Source: Rhodococcus sp040643435 (GTDB lineage: Bacteria; Actinomycetota; Actinomycetes; Mycobacteriales; Mycobacteriaceae). From it: a stretch of 64,000 bases of DNA. Shown here in pieces: positions 54,671 through 62,075 of the stretch (positions within the stretch are counted from its first letter, which is position 1; each line of letters opens with the position of its first letter). Below the pieces are notes generated by a model, which was not told the origin of the DNA, did no database searches, and worked only from the letters and a program-made list of their open reading frames with translations. The position numbers were made by a program, and so were the translations under genes. The stretch is taken from assembly GCF_040643435.1 (NCBI RefSeq), contig NZ_JBEYUH010000017.1:34320-98319 (forward strand), given 5' to 3'.

Positions 54671-56862
54671 TGTTCCGACTCCGCTCGTAGTCGCGACACG
54701 CCGACTGAGCCATCATCACCTACCCGCGTGTCGCCCGCATCCGAGACGGCGGGCGCGTCGGCACTCTCCTGCCTCGGCTCGGCCTCCCTCGGCTCGGTCG
54801 GTGTCGGCTCGGCAGATGTCGGCTTCTCGTCACGCAACGCCGCGAGGACGGCACGGGCGGTGGCCTGCCCGATTCCGGGCACGGCGGTGATCTCCTCCAC
54901 GCTCGCCTCTCGCAGTCGCGCGACCGACCCGAAATGCGTGACGAGTGCCTTGCGGCGGGTGGCGCCGAGCCCCCGGACCCCGTCGAGCGCGGAAGCGGTC
55001 ATGCGCTTGGACCGCTTGCTCCGGTGATAGGCGATCGCGAAACGGTGCGCCTCGTCGCGGATACGCTGCAACAGGAACAACGACTCGCTGGTACGGGGCA
55101 GGATCACCGGATCGTCCTCGCCCGGTACCCAGACCTCCTCGAGTCGCTTCGCGAGTCCGACGACAGCGACATCGGTGATGCCGAGTTCGTCGAGGACGTC
55201 CGCCGCGGCGGCGACCTGCGGGGCGCCGCCGTCGACGACGAACAGGTTCGGCGGGTACGCGAAGCGCCGCGGCCGGCCGGTCGCCGGGTCCAGCGCCGCC
55301 TCGGGCGCGAGGTCTCCGCCGTTACCGGCCGGGGGCGCCTCGGCGGAGTCCGTCTGCCGTGTCGCCTCGCCGTTGTGCCGCAGGAATCGTCGCCGCGTCA
55401 CTTCCGCGATCGAGGCGACATCGTCGGAGCGGCCGTCGCCGGCGGCATGTCTGATCGCGTAGTGCCGGTAGTCGGACTTGCGTGGCAGCCCGTCCTCGAA
55501 CACCACCAGCGATGCGACGACGTCGGTCCCCTGCACGTGGCTGATGTCGACGCACTCGATACGCAGTGGTGCCGAGTCGAGATCGAGAGCGTCCTGGATT
55601 CCCTGCAACGCCGCCGAGCGTGCGTTGAAATCGCCGGCACGCCGCAACTTGTGCTGGGCGAGGGCTTCGGCGGCATTGCGCGCGACGGTGTCGGCCAGTG
55701 CTTTCTTGTCGCCGCGCTGCGGGATGCGCAGACGCACGGGACCGCCTCGCAACCGACCGAGCCAGCGGCTCATCTCGTCCGGATCCGGCGGCAGAGCGGG
55801 GACGAGTACCTCTCGTGGCACGGCACTGCTCGCGTCCGCATCTGCGAGGCCGAGCGCCGCCTCCTCACCGTAGAACTGTGTAAGGAACTGCTCGACGAGG
55901 AGCGAGACCTCTTCGGCATCGTCCGTTCCCTCCACGGCTTCCACGGCTGCGGCGTCGCGGTGGTCGGGCCGGTCGAGCACGTCACCGGATTTTTCGACGA
56001 CCCAGCCGCGCTGGCCTCGCACGCGACCGCCGCGTACATGGAAGACCTGTACGGCCACTTCGAGATCGTCGCTCGCGAAGGCGACGAGATCGGCATCGGT
56101 GCCGTCTCCGAGCACGACGGCCTGCTTCTCGAGGGCCTTGCGCAGCGCTCCGAGATCGTCGCGCAGACGAGCGGCCGTTTCGAAGTCGAGTTCCTCCGCA
56201 GCGGAGTGCATCCGCTTCTCGACCTCACGCACGAGTTTGTCGGTGCGCCCGGAAAGGAAGTCGCAGAAATCCTCCACGATACGACGGTGTTCGTCGGCGG
56301 TGACACGCCCGACGCAGGGCGCGGAGCACTTGTCGATGTAGCCGAGCAGACACGGGCGCCCGATCTGGGCGTGCCGCTTGAAGACCCCGGCCGAACACGT
56401 GCGGGAGGGAAACACCCGCAGCAGCAGGTCGAGGGTTTCGCGGATCGCCCAGGCATGCGAGTAGGGACCGAAATATCGCACGCCCTTGCGCCGCGGACCG
56501 CGGTAGACGAACAGCCTCGGATACTCCTCGTTCAAGGTGACCGCGAGCATCGGATACGTCTTGTCGTCCCGGTAGCGGACGTTGAAGCGCGGGTCGAACT
56601 CCTTGATCCAGTTGTATTCGAGCTGGAGCGCCTCGACCTCGGTGCGAACCACCGTCCATTCGACGCTGCCCGCAGTGGTGACCATCTGGCGGGTGCGCGG
56701 GTGCAGCGAAGCGATGTCCGCGAAGTACGAGTTCAGGCGGGACCGAAGGTTCTTCGCCTTACCGACATAGATCACCCGGCCGTGCGGGTCGCGGAACTTG
56801 TAGACCCCCGGCTCCGTGGGAATGGAACCGGGGGCAGGACGATATGTCGAGGGGTCGGGCAC
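54667..56862 (-). CDS. uvrC: Excinuclease ABC subunit C
   Basis: A 731-residue UvrC, the dual-incision nuclease of nucleotide excision repair. It has the GIY-YIG nuclease domain (GVYKFRDPHGRVIYVGKAKNLRSR, about 19-42), a UVR/UvrB-binding region (about 208-243), the RNase H-like second nuclease domain (IECVDISHVQGTDVVASLVVFEDG and FVVDGGAPQV), and C-terminal helix-hairpin-helix motifs. It is longer than typical because of a Pro/Gly-rich insert near residue 510 and a repetitive Thr/Glu/Pro tail of about 45 residues. The GTG start lies nine bases after the PH-domain gene's stop, with a weak ribosome binding site. Confidence 0.96.
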   Translation of the reverse strand: MPDPSTYRPAPGSIPTEPGVYKFRDPHGRVIYVGKAKNLRSRLNSYFADIASLHPRTRQMVTTAGSVEWTVVRTEVEALQLEYNWIKEFDPRFNVRYRDDKTYPMLAVTLNEEYPRLFVYRGPRRKGVRYFGPYSHAWAIRETLDLLLRVFPSRTCSAGVFKRHAQIGRPCLLGYIDKCSAPCVGRVTADEHRRIVEDFCDFLSGRTDKLVREVEKRMHSAAEELDFETAARLRDDLGALRKALEKQAVVLGDGTDADLVAFASDDLEVAVQVFHVRGGRVRGQRGWVVEKSGDVLDRPDHRDAAAVEAVEGTDDAEEVSLLVEQFLTQFYGEEAALGLADADASSAVPREVLVPALPPDPDEMSRWLGRLRGGPVRLRIPQRGDKKALADTVARNAAEALAQHKLRRAGDFNARSAALQGIQDALDLDSAPLRIECVDISHVQGTDVVASLVVFEDGLPRKSDYRHYAIRHAAGDGRSDDVASIAEVTRRRFLRHNGEATRQTDSAEAPPAGNGGDLAPEAALDPATGRPRRFAYPPNLFVVDGGAPQVAAAADVLDELGITDVAVVGLAKRLEEVWVPGEDDPVILPRTSESLFLLQRIRDEAHRFAIAYHRSKRSKRMTASALDGVRGLGATRRKALVTHFGSVARLREASVEEITAVPGIGQATARAVLAALRDEKPTSAEPTPTEPREAEPRQESADAPAVSDAGDTRVGDDGSVGVSRLRAESEQ

Positions 56863-56871
56863 AGTTCCAGG

Positions 56872-57429
56872 CTAGTCGTCGCCCCTGACGGCTCGGCCGT
56901 CGTTGTTGTCGGTGACGGCTTCGCCGTCGTTGTTGTCGCTGACGGCTCGGCCGTCGTTGTTGTCGTCACGGACAGCTCCGCCGACGTAACGGGCTTCGAG
57001 TTCGCGGAATCGTTCGAGCGCATTCACGGCGAGATCGCCGTCGCGCGCCTGGATGGCGACGACAGGCACGTACTCGTCGAAGGGCAACTCGAGGCGCGCC
57101 CAGGGCGCCCCGTGGTCGAAGAACAACCCCCGCACGTCCGTCCACGGGATGCGCCGCTCGGCGACGACGTTGCGGACCGATACCCCGCTCGCACCGACCC
57201 GCAATCGAGGGCGGGTGAACAAGAGGACACCGCCGGCGAGAACGACACCGATCGCGAGCAGCGCGATCTGGTCGACGACCCGCAGGTGCACCCCGGTGTC
57301 CCCACCACCGCGGAGCACGAGCGCGGCGAAGACGTGCACGGCGAGGACGAAGACTGCCGCGGCGATGACCCAACGTCGCATCTTCTCCGGGCGAACTTCG
57401 AGATCCCAGCCGGTCTCGTCGCGGGTCAC
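56872..57429 (-). CDS. PH-domain membrane protein (Rv1417 type) with tandem-repeat tail
   Basis: A 185-residue protein with two N-terminal membrane helices (about 19-40 and 53-71) and a bacterial pleckstrin-homology domain (RLRVGASGVSVRNVVAERRIPWTDVRGLFFDHG). M. tuberculosis Rv1417 is in the same place after ribH. Its last 30 residues are three tandem copies of DNNDGRAV-type units encoded by a 27-bp repeat, an unusual acidic tail. The GTG overlaps the ribH stop by GTGA, tying it to the riboflavin operon. Function unknown. Confidence 0.85.
   Translation of the reverse strand: MTRDETGWDLEVRPEKMRRWVIAAAVFVLAVHVFAALVLRGGGDTGVHLRVVDQIALLAIGVVLAGGVLLFTRPRLRVGASGVSVRNVVAERRIPWTDVRGLFFDHGAPWARLELPFDEYVPVVAIQARDGDLAVNALERFRELEARYVGGAVRDDNNDGRAVSDNNDGEAVTDNNDGRAVRGDD
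56886..56966 (-). repeat. Three tandem 27-bp repeats in the PH-protein gene
   Basis: Units begin at 56886, 56913 and 56940, each with TGACGGCT followed by CGGCCGTCGTTGTTGTCG or a close variant. They encode nine-residue units (DNNDGRAVS, DNNDGEAVT, DNNDGRAVR). The first and third copies are the most alike. The length is a multiple of three. Confidence 0.9.
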
Positions 57430-57908
57430 CGGGCCGGCTCCCGCAGTCGCCGCAGTGTCACGGCGGTGTCCAGCGCGGCCGCGCAGGCCTGACCGCCCTT
57501 GTCCTCGGCCGAGCCCGGGAGCCCGGCCCGATCACGTGCCTGCTCTTCGGTGTCGGTTGTCAGGACGCCGTTGCCCACCGGGGTGCTCTCGTCCAGAGCG
57601 ATCCGGGTCAGGCCGTAGGTCACGGCGTCGCACACGTACTCGAAGTGCGGCGTTCCACCGCGGATCACCACGCCGAGCGCCACGACCGCGTCGTGGGTGC
57701 GGGCCAGTTGCTGCGCGACCACGGGAAGTTCGATCGCCCCCGCGACCCGCTCGAGCGTGACGTCGGTGATACCCGCCTCGGCGGCGACACGCTGCGCGCC
57801 GGCGATCAGGGCGTCGGAGATCTCGGTGTGCCACCGGCCGGCGACGATGGCGAGGCTCAGCCCCGCGGCATCCGCGAGCTGGAGGTCGGGTAGGCCCTCT
57901 CCGCTCAT
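57426..57908 (-). CDS. ribH: 6,7-dimethyl-8-ribityllumazine synthase
   Basis: A 160-residue lumazine synthase, condensing 5-amino-6-ribitylaminouracil with dihydroxybutanone phosphate. IVAGRWHTEISDALIAGA, GAIELPVVAQQLA, GVVIRGGTPHFEYVCD (catalytic His region) and IPLxFGVLTT-equivalent TPVGNGVLTTDTEEQA are present. It forms icosahedral or pentameric assemblies in the family. The ATG overlaps the ribBA stop by one base (TGATG). Confidence 0.96.
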   Translation of the reverse strand: MSGEGLPDLQLADAAGLSLAIVAGRWHTEISDALIAGAQRVAAEAGITDVTLERVAGAIELPVVAQQLARTHDAVVALGVVIRGGTPHFEYVCDAVTYGLTRIALDESTPVGNGVLTTDTEEQARDRAGLPGSAEDKGGQACAAALDTAVTLRRLREPAR

Positions 57909-59158
57909 CAGGCGTCTCCCTCGTCGAAGTCGTCGAGGCCGATCAGGTCGTGACCCATGCGATCACGTTTGGTGCGCAGGTACGAGATGTTCTCTCGATT
58001 GGCTCGCAACGGCATCGGCACGCGCTCGGTGACCTGCAGGCCGTAGCCGTCGAGTCCGACCCGTTTCGCCGGGTTGTTCGTCAGCAACCGCATCGACGAA
58101 ACCCCGAGATCGACGAGGATCTGTGCGCCTATGCCGTAGTCGCGGGCGTCGGCCGGCAGGCCGAGCTGCAGATTCGCGTCGACCGTGTCCGATCCGGCGT
58201 CCTGCAATTGGTATGCCTGCAGCTTGTGCATCAGGCCGATGCCGCGTCCCTCGTGGCCCCGCATGTAGAGCACGACACCACGACCTTCCTGCGCCACCAT
58301 CTCGAGCGCGGCGTCGAGCTGCGGGCCGCAGTCGCACCGCAGCGACCCGAAGACATCTCCGGTCAGGCATTCGGAGTGGACGCGGACGAGTACATCGGAA
58401 CCGTCGCCGTCCGGCCCCGCGATGTCACCGAGGACAAGAGCGACATGCTCGACTTCGTCGTAGATGCTCTGGTAGCCCACGGCCGTGAAATCGCCGTGCC
58501 GAGTAGGGATACGGGCTTCGGCGACCCGCACGACATGCTTCTCGTGCTTACGACGCCAGGCGATGAGATCCGCGATCGAGATCAGGGCGAGCTCGTGTTC
58601 GTCGGCGAAGACCCGCAATTCGTCGGTGCGGGCCATCTGTCCCTCGTCCTTCTGCGAGACGATCTCGCAGATGACGCCGGCCGGTCGCAGATCGGCCATG
58701 CGTGCGAGGTCGACGGCCGCCTCGGTGTGGCCGGGACGGCGTAGAACACCGCCCTCCTTGGCCCGCAGCGGAACCACATGCCCCGGTCGCGTGAAGTCCA
58801 GCGCGGTGCTGTTCGGGTCGGCGAGCAACCGCATGGTCGCGGCGCGGTCGGACGCCGAGATCCCGGTGCCGATACCTTCCTTCGCGTCGACGGTCACGGT
58901 GTACGCGGTGCCGTGCTTGTCCTGGTTGACGCTGTACATGGGAGGCAGGCCCAGGCGGTCGCAGTCCTCCCCGTCGAGCGGGACACACAGATAGCCGGAG
59001 GTGTAGCGCACCATGAACGCCACGAGCTCCGGGGTGGCCTTCTCTGCGGCGAAGATGAGGTCGCCCTCGTTTTCACGGTCTTCGTCGTCGACCACGACGA
59101 CCGCCTTACCGGCGGCGATGTCGGCGACCGCGCGCTCGATGGTGTCGAACCTCGTCAC
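57908..59158 (-). CDS. ribBA: Bifunctional DHBP synthase / GTP cyclohydrolase II
   Basis: A 416-residue fusion supplying both precursors of lumazine. The N-terminal DHBP synthase (about 1-200) has DDEDRENEGDLIFAAE and RPGHTEAAVDLARMA; the C-terminal GTP cyclohydrolase II has the zinc cysteines CLTGDVFGSLRCDCG and RGHEGRGIGLMHKLQAY. Both active sites look intact. GTG 59158 was chosen because VTRFDTIERAVADIAAGKAVVVVDDED aligns with mycobacterial RibA2 and GGAG lies nine bases upstream; the frame runs on upstream for about 76 codons without support. Confidence 0.95.
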   Translation of the reverse strand: MTRFDTIERAVADIAAGKAVVVVDDEDRENEGDLIFAAEKATPELVAFMVRYTSGYLCVPLDGEDCDRLGLPPMYSVNQDKHGTAYTVTVDAKEGIGTGISASDRAATMRLLADPNSTALDFTRPGHVVPLRAKEGGVLRRPGHTEAAVDLARMADLRPAGVICEIVSQKDEGQMARTDELRVFADEHELALISIADLIAWRRKHEKHVVRVAEARIPTRHGDFTAVGYQSIYDEVEHVALVLGDIAGPDGDGSDVLVRVHSECLTGDVFGSLRCDCGPQLDAALEMVAQEGRGVVLYMRGHEGRGIGLMHKLQAYQLQDAGSDTVDANLQLGLPADARDYGIGAQILVDLGVSSMRLLTNNPAKRVGLDGYGLQVTERVPMPLRANRENISYLRTKRDRMGHDLIGLDDFDEGDA

Positions 59159-59253
59159 TTCCCTGGACTCCAACTCTCGTATCCGGACGACTCGTACCGA
59201 TGAGTCTCCGGCTCGTCGAAACACGGTACTTTCGTGCTCCACACTACGACGCC

Positions 59254-59859
59254 TCATCGGGCGTTCTGCAGTCGCTCCACGTACTTGGCGATCACGTCGA
59301 CCTCGAGGTTGACCAGCGTGCCGGGCGCCGCGGTGCCGAGGGTCGTCAGCGACAGGGTGGTGGGGATGAGCGAGATCTCGAACCACTCCTCGCCCCGGTC
59401 CCCGCCCAGACCCGAGACGGTGAGCGAGACACCGTCGACGGTGATCGAACCCTTTTCCACGACGTAGCGGGAGATTTCGGCCGGAAGCGAGATCCGCACC
59501 ACCGTCCAGTTCTCCGAGGGAGTGCGGGAGACGACCGCGCCCGTGGCGTCGACATGCCCCTGCACGAGGTGCCCGCCGAGCCGGCTGTTCAGTGCGGCGG
59601 CACGTTCGAGGTTGACGGGGCTACCGACGGTGAGCTGCCCGAGCGACGAGCGGTCGAGTGTCTCCAGCATCACATCGGCGGTGAACGAGTCGCCGTCGAG
59701 CACGTCGACGACCGTCAGGCACACACCGTTGACCGCGATCGAGTCGCCGTGCTTCGCGTCGGAGGTGACCAGCGGCCCTCGCACCGTGAAGCGAGCCGCG
59801 TCGGCGAGGTCCTCCTTCGCCACGATCTCCCCGAGTTCCTCGACGATGCCGGTGAACAT
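59254..59859 (-). CDS. ribE: Riboflavin synthase alpha chain
   Basis: A 201-residue riboflavin synthase, dismutating two lumazine molecules to riboflavin. It consists of two lumazine-binding half-barrels, the first beginning MFTGIVEELGEI and containing SIAVNGVCLTV, the second VQGHVDATGAV with SITVDGVSLTV. The ATG at 59859 has AAGGAG six bases upstream. Called ribC in mycobacterial naming. A 95-bp gap separates it from ribBA. Confidence 0.96.
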   Translation of the reverse strand: MFTGIVEELGEIVAKEDLADAARFTVRGPLVTSDAKHGDSIAVNGVCLTVVDVLDGDSFTADVMLETLDRSSLGQLTVGSPVNLERAAALNSRLGGHLVQGHVDATGAVVSRTPSENWTVVRISLPAEISRYVVEKGSITVDGVSLTVSGLGGDRGEEWFEISLIPTTLSLTTLGTAAPGTLVNLEVDVIAKYVERLQNAR

Positions 59860-59873
59860 GTTCCGCTCCTTGC

Positions 59874-59918
59874 TCCCGGTCCGGGACCGGGTTCGCTTCA
59901 TTTGTCCCGGTCCGGGAC
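59874..59918. repeat. 14-bp direct repeat at the ribD/ribE junction
   Basis: TCCCGGTCCGGGAC occurs at 59874-59887 and again at 59905-59918, the second copy inside the last codons of ribD. Each copy is itself a near-palindrome (CCCGG-T-CCGGG) and can form a small hairpin just upstream of the ribE ribosome binding site. Confidence 0.7.
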
Positions 59919-60917
59919 GAGTGTCAACAGAATGTCCGAGCCGACCGTTTCGACCCGTTCCCGGCGGAACCGTAACGCCTCCGCGATCGTGCTCACCCCC
60001 GCGTCCTCCACAGCGGCCTCCCCCGCCCCGAGCACCACAGGAGCAAGGTACGCCTGGATGCGGTCCACACAACCCGCGGCCAGGAACGCGCCCGCGAGCC
60101 GGGGTCCACCCTCGAGCAGAACGTCCGGACGGTCGCCGAGCGCATCGAGCACTTCCCCGAGGTCGTGTGTCCGCAACACCAGCGTCGGTGCGGCGTCGTC
60201 GAGAACCTTTGCAGAGGTGGGAATCTCACGCATGCCGACCACGACCCGCAGGGGCTGGTGCGGTGCGAGTTCCCCGTCGGGCAGACGAGCGGTCAGCCAC
60301 GGGTCGTCGGCGAGGACAGTACCGGTGCCGACCACGATGGCGTCGAGCCTGCTGCGCTGGTCGTGCACCCGCGCCCGGGCTTCGGGTCCGGAGATCCACT
60401 TGCTCGTGCCGTCGGCGGCCGCGCTGCGACCGTCGATGGACGCGGCGTATTTCCAGGTCACGTGCGGGCGGCCGGTGTGCTGCCGGTGCAGCCATGCCCG
60501 CAACGGTCCTCGGGTGACGGCTTCGGCACCGAGTCCGGGATGCACGGTGATCCCGGCGGCACGCAGGGTGTCTGCGCCCCCGCCGGCGACGGGATTCGGA
60601 TCGGCGACCGAGTAGTACACCGTCGCGATGCCTGCGTCGACGAGGGCCTGCGCGCACGGGCCGGTGCGTCCGGTGTGGTTGCACGGCTCGAGTGTGACGA
60701 CGGCGGTCCCGCCGCGGGCACGTTCGCCTGCTGCTTCGAGGGCCCGGATCTCGGCGTGCGGGCCACCCGGCGGGGCGGTGGCACCGACCCCCGCCACGTT
60801 GCCGTCCGCATCGAGGATCACCGCGCCGACCGGCGGGTTCGGGCTGGTCGTGCCGCGGACGGCCTCCGAGGCATCGAGCGCGAACTGGAGAGCTTCGGCG
60901 ATCTCGGGTGCGGTCAC
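59898..60917 (-). CDS. ribD: Bifunctional riboflavin deaminase/reductase
   Basis: A 339-residue RibD/RibG, with an N-terminal cytidine-deaminase-like domain and a C-terminal HTP-type reductase. Zinc ligands His54 (PHAEIRAL), Cys79 (LEPCNHTGRTGPC) and Cys88 are present with catalytic Glu56. In the reductase, WKYAASIDGRSAAADGTSKWISG and VLLEGGPRLAGAFL are recognisable. The GTG overlaps the rpe stop by GTGA, linking riboflavin synthesis to the pentose phosphate enzyme. Confidence 0.95.
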   Translation of the reverse strand: MTAPEIAEALQFALDASEAVRGTTSPNPPVGAVILDADGNVAGVGATAPPGGPHAEIRALEAAGERARGGTAVVTLEPCNHTGRTGPCAQALVDAGIATVYYSVADPNPVAGGGADTLRAAGITVHPGLGAEAVTRGPLRAWLHRQHTGRPHVTWKYAASIDGRSAAADGTSKWISGPEARARVHDQRSRLDAIVVGTGTVLADDPWLTARLPDGELAPHQPLRVVVGMREIPTSAKVLDDAAPTLVLRTHDLGEVLDALGDRPDVLLEGGPRLAGAFLAAGCVDRIQAYLAPVVLGAGEAAVEDAGVSTIAEALRFRRERVETVGSDILLTLVPDRDK

Positions 60918-61597
60918 GGCGTGAGCGTCAGGTGCAGGGACGAAGCCCCGGCTTGCGCCCGCAACTTGCGGACCGCCTCACCGGGATCGGCGGCGCCGTA
61001 GACGGCGGACCCGGCGACGAAGCAGTCCACGCCGGCTTCCGCAGCAGCTTCGATGGTGTCGGCATTGATGCCGCCGTCGATTTCGACGAGCAGGCGCAGC
61101 TCGCCCGAATCGACGAGGCGACGGACCTGGCGGGCCTTGTCGAGGACATCCGGGATGAACGACTGGCCACCGAAGCCGGGCTCGACGCTCATCACGAGCA
61201 GCGTGTCGAATTCCTTCAGGATCTCGAGATAGGGCTCGATCGGGGTGCCGGGCTTGACGGACAGACCGGCCTTGCCGCCCGCCGCGCGGATGTCCCGCGC
61301 AACTGCCACCGGATCATCGGTTGCCTCGGCGTGGAAGGTGACGTTGTGCGCACCCGCTTCGGCATAAGGCGGCGCCCAGCGACCGGGGTTCTCGATCATC
61401 AGGTGACAGTCGAGCGGGATGTCGGTCGCCTTCAGTAACGACTCGACGACGGGGAGACCGAGCGTCAGGTTCGGAACGAAGTGTGCGTCCATGACGTCGA
61501 CGTGGAGCCAGTCGGCACCGGCGACGGCCTGTGCCTCGTCGGCGAGGCGAGCGAAATCCGCGGACAGGATCGAGGGGGCAATCATCGGTTGGGCCAC
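60914..61597 (-). CDS. rpe: Ribulose-phosphate 3-epimerase
   Basis: A 227-residue TIM-barrel epimerase interconverting ribulose-5-phosphate and xylulose-5-phosphate. IAPSILSADFARLADE, the metal-binding HVDVMDAHFVPNLT, CHLMIENP, MSVEPGFGGQSF and VEIDGGINADT are all family landmarks. It is the first gene of the riboflavin run, and ribulose-5-phosphate is also the RibB substrate. GTG 61597 follows a TAGACT -10-like hexamer by eight bases, so a leaderless message is possible. Confidence 0.96.
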   Translation of the reverse strand: MAQPMIAPSILSADFARLADEAQAVAGADWLHVDVMDAHFVPNLTLGLPVVESLLKATDIPLDCHLMIENPGRWAPPYAEAGAHNVTFHAEATDDPVAVARDIRAAGGKAGLSVKPGTPIEPYLEILKEFDTLLVMSVEPGFGGQSFIPDVLDKARQVRRLVDSGELRLLVEIDGGINADTIEAAAEAGVDCFVAGSAVYGAADPGEAVRKLRAQAGASSLHLTLTP

Positions 61598-62075
61598 ATC
61601 GGTCGAGTCTAGACGAGCGCGTCAGGGCGTTCGGCAACCAGCACGGATGCTCCGACCTGCGGCGACGACGAGGGATCGCGTGAAAGAAGGCGACCGTACA
61701 GCAGTTGTTTCGGAGAAGTCACCGGTGCTCGACCTCGACCCGGCGGAAAAGACGACGCCATCCGTGACGAACAGTGGTCTCTTCGCAACATCTCTTCGAC
61801 CGGCGCCGAGTTGACGCGATCGGCCCGCGTCACGCGACGCGATGGGTATGCTCACGTCGGACCATAGTCTCGTCCTTCCGGCACTACTTCCGCCGGCGCG
61901 TCGAGAAGCGTGACTGGCCGATGTGAGGATCGGAGGTCGCTGGATGCGTATCGCTCGTCTTCAGGAGAAGCAGCGCCGGCAACCCCGCTTCCGAGTCGGC
62001 AGAAGTCTGAAATGCCTTTTTCGGCATCCCCCTTCAGGGACGATCGCATCTCTCCCGAAAGTGTAGGCCCCGTCG
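61598..62075. other. Divergent intergenic region between rpe and amt
   Basis: A 478-bp gap with both promoters. Near rpe, TAGACT (61606-61611, minus strand) is a possible -10. Nearer amt, ATGCC-N6-GGCAT (62012-62027) is a small dyad 49 bases before the amt ATG, with an ACTACTTCCG-containing stretch further up. Two short minus-strand frames ending close to rpe lack ribosome binding sites and family features. No GlnR- or AmtR-like site was recognised with confidence. Confidence 0.5.

Noticed and set aside
54934..57492. An 852-codon plus-strand frame opposite uvrC and the PH gene
   Set aside because: Complementary to two real genes; composition is that of an antisense shadow.
59159..59253. FMN riboswitch in the riboflavin operon
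   Set aside because: The gaps upstream of ribBA, ribE and rpe were read for the conserved RFN segments, and none was seen; the gaps are also mostly too short.
61609..61855. Short minus-strand frames of 74-77 codons just upstream of rpe
   Set aside because: No ribosome binding site and no family resemblance. One ends 11 bases before rpe, but nothing else supports coding.
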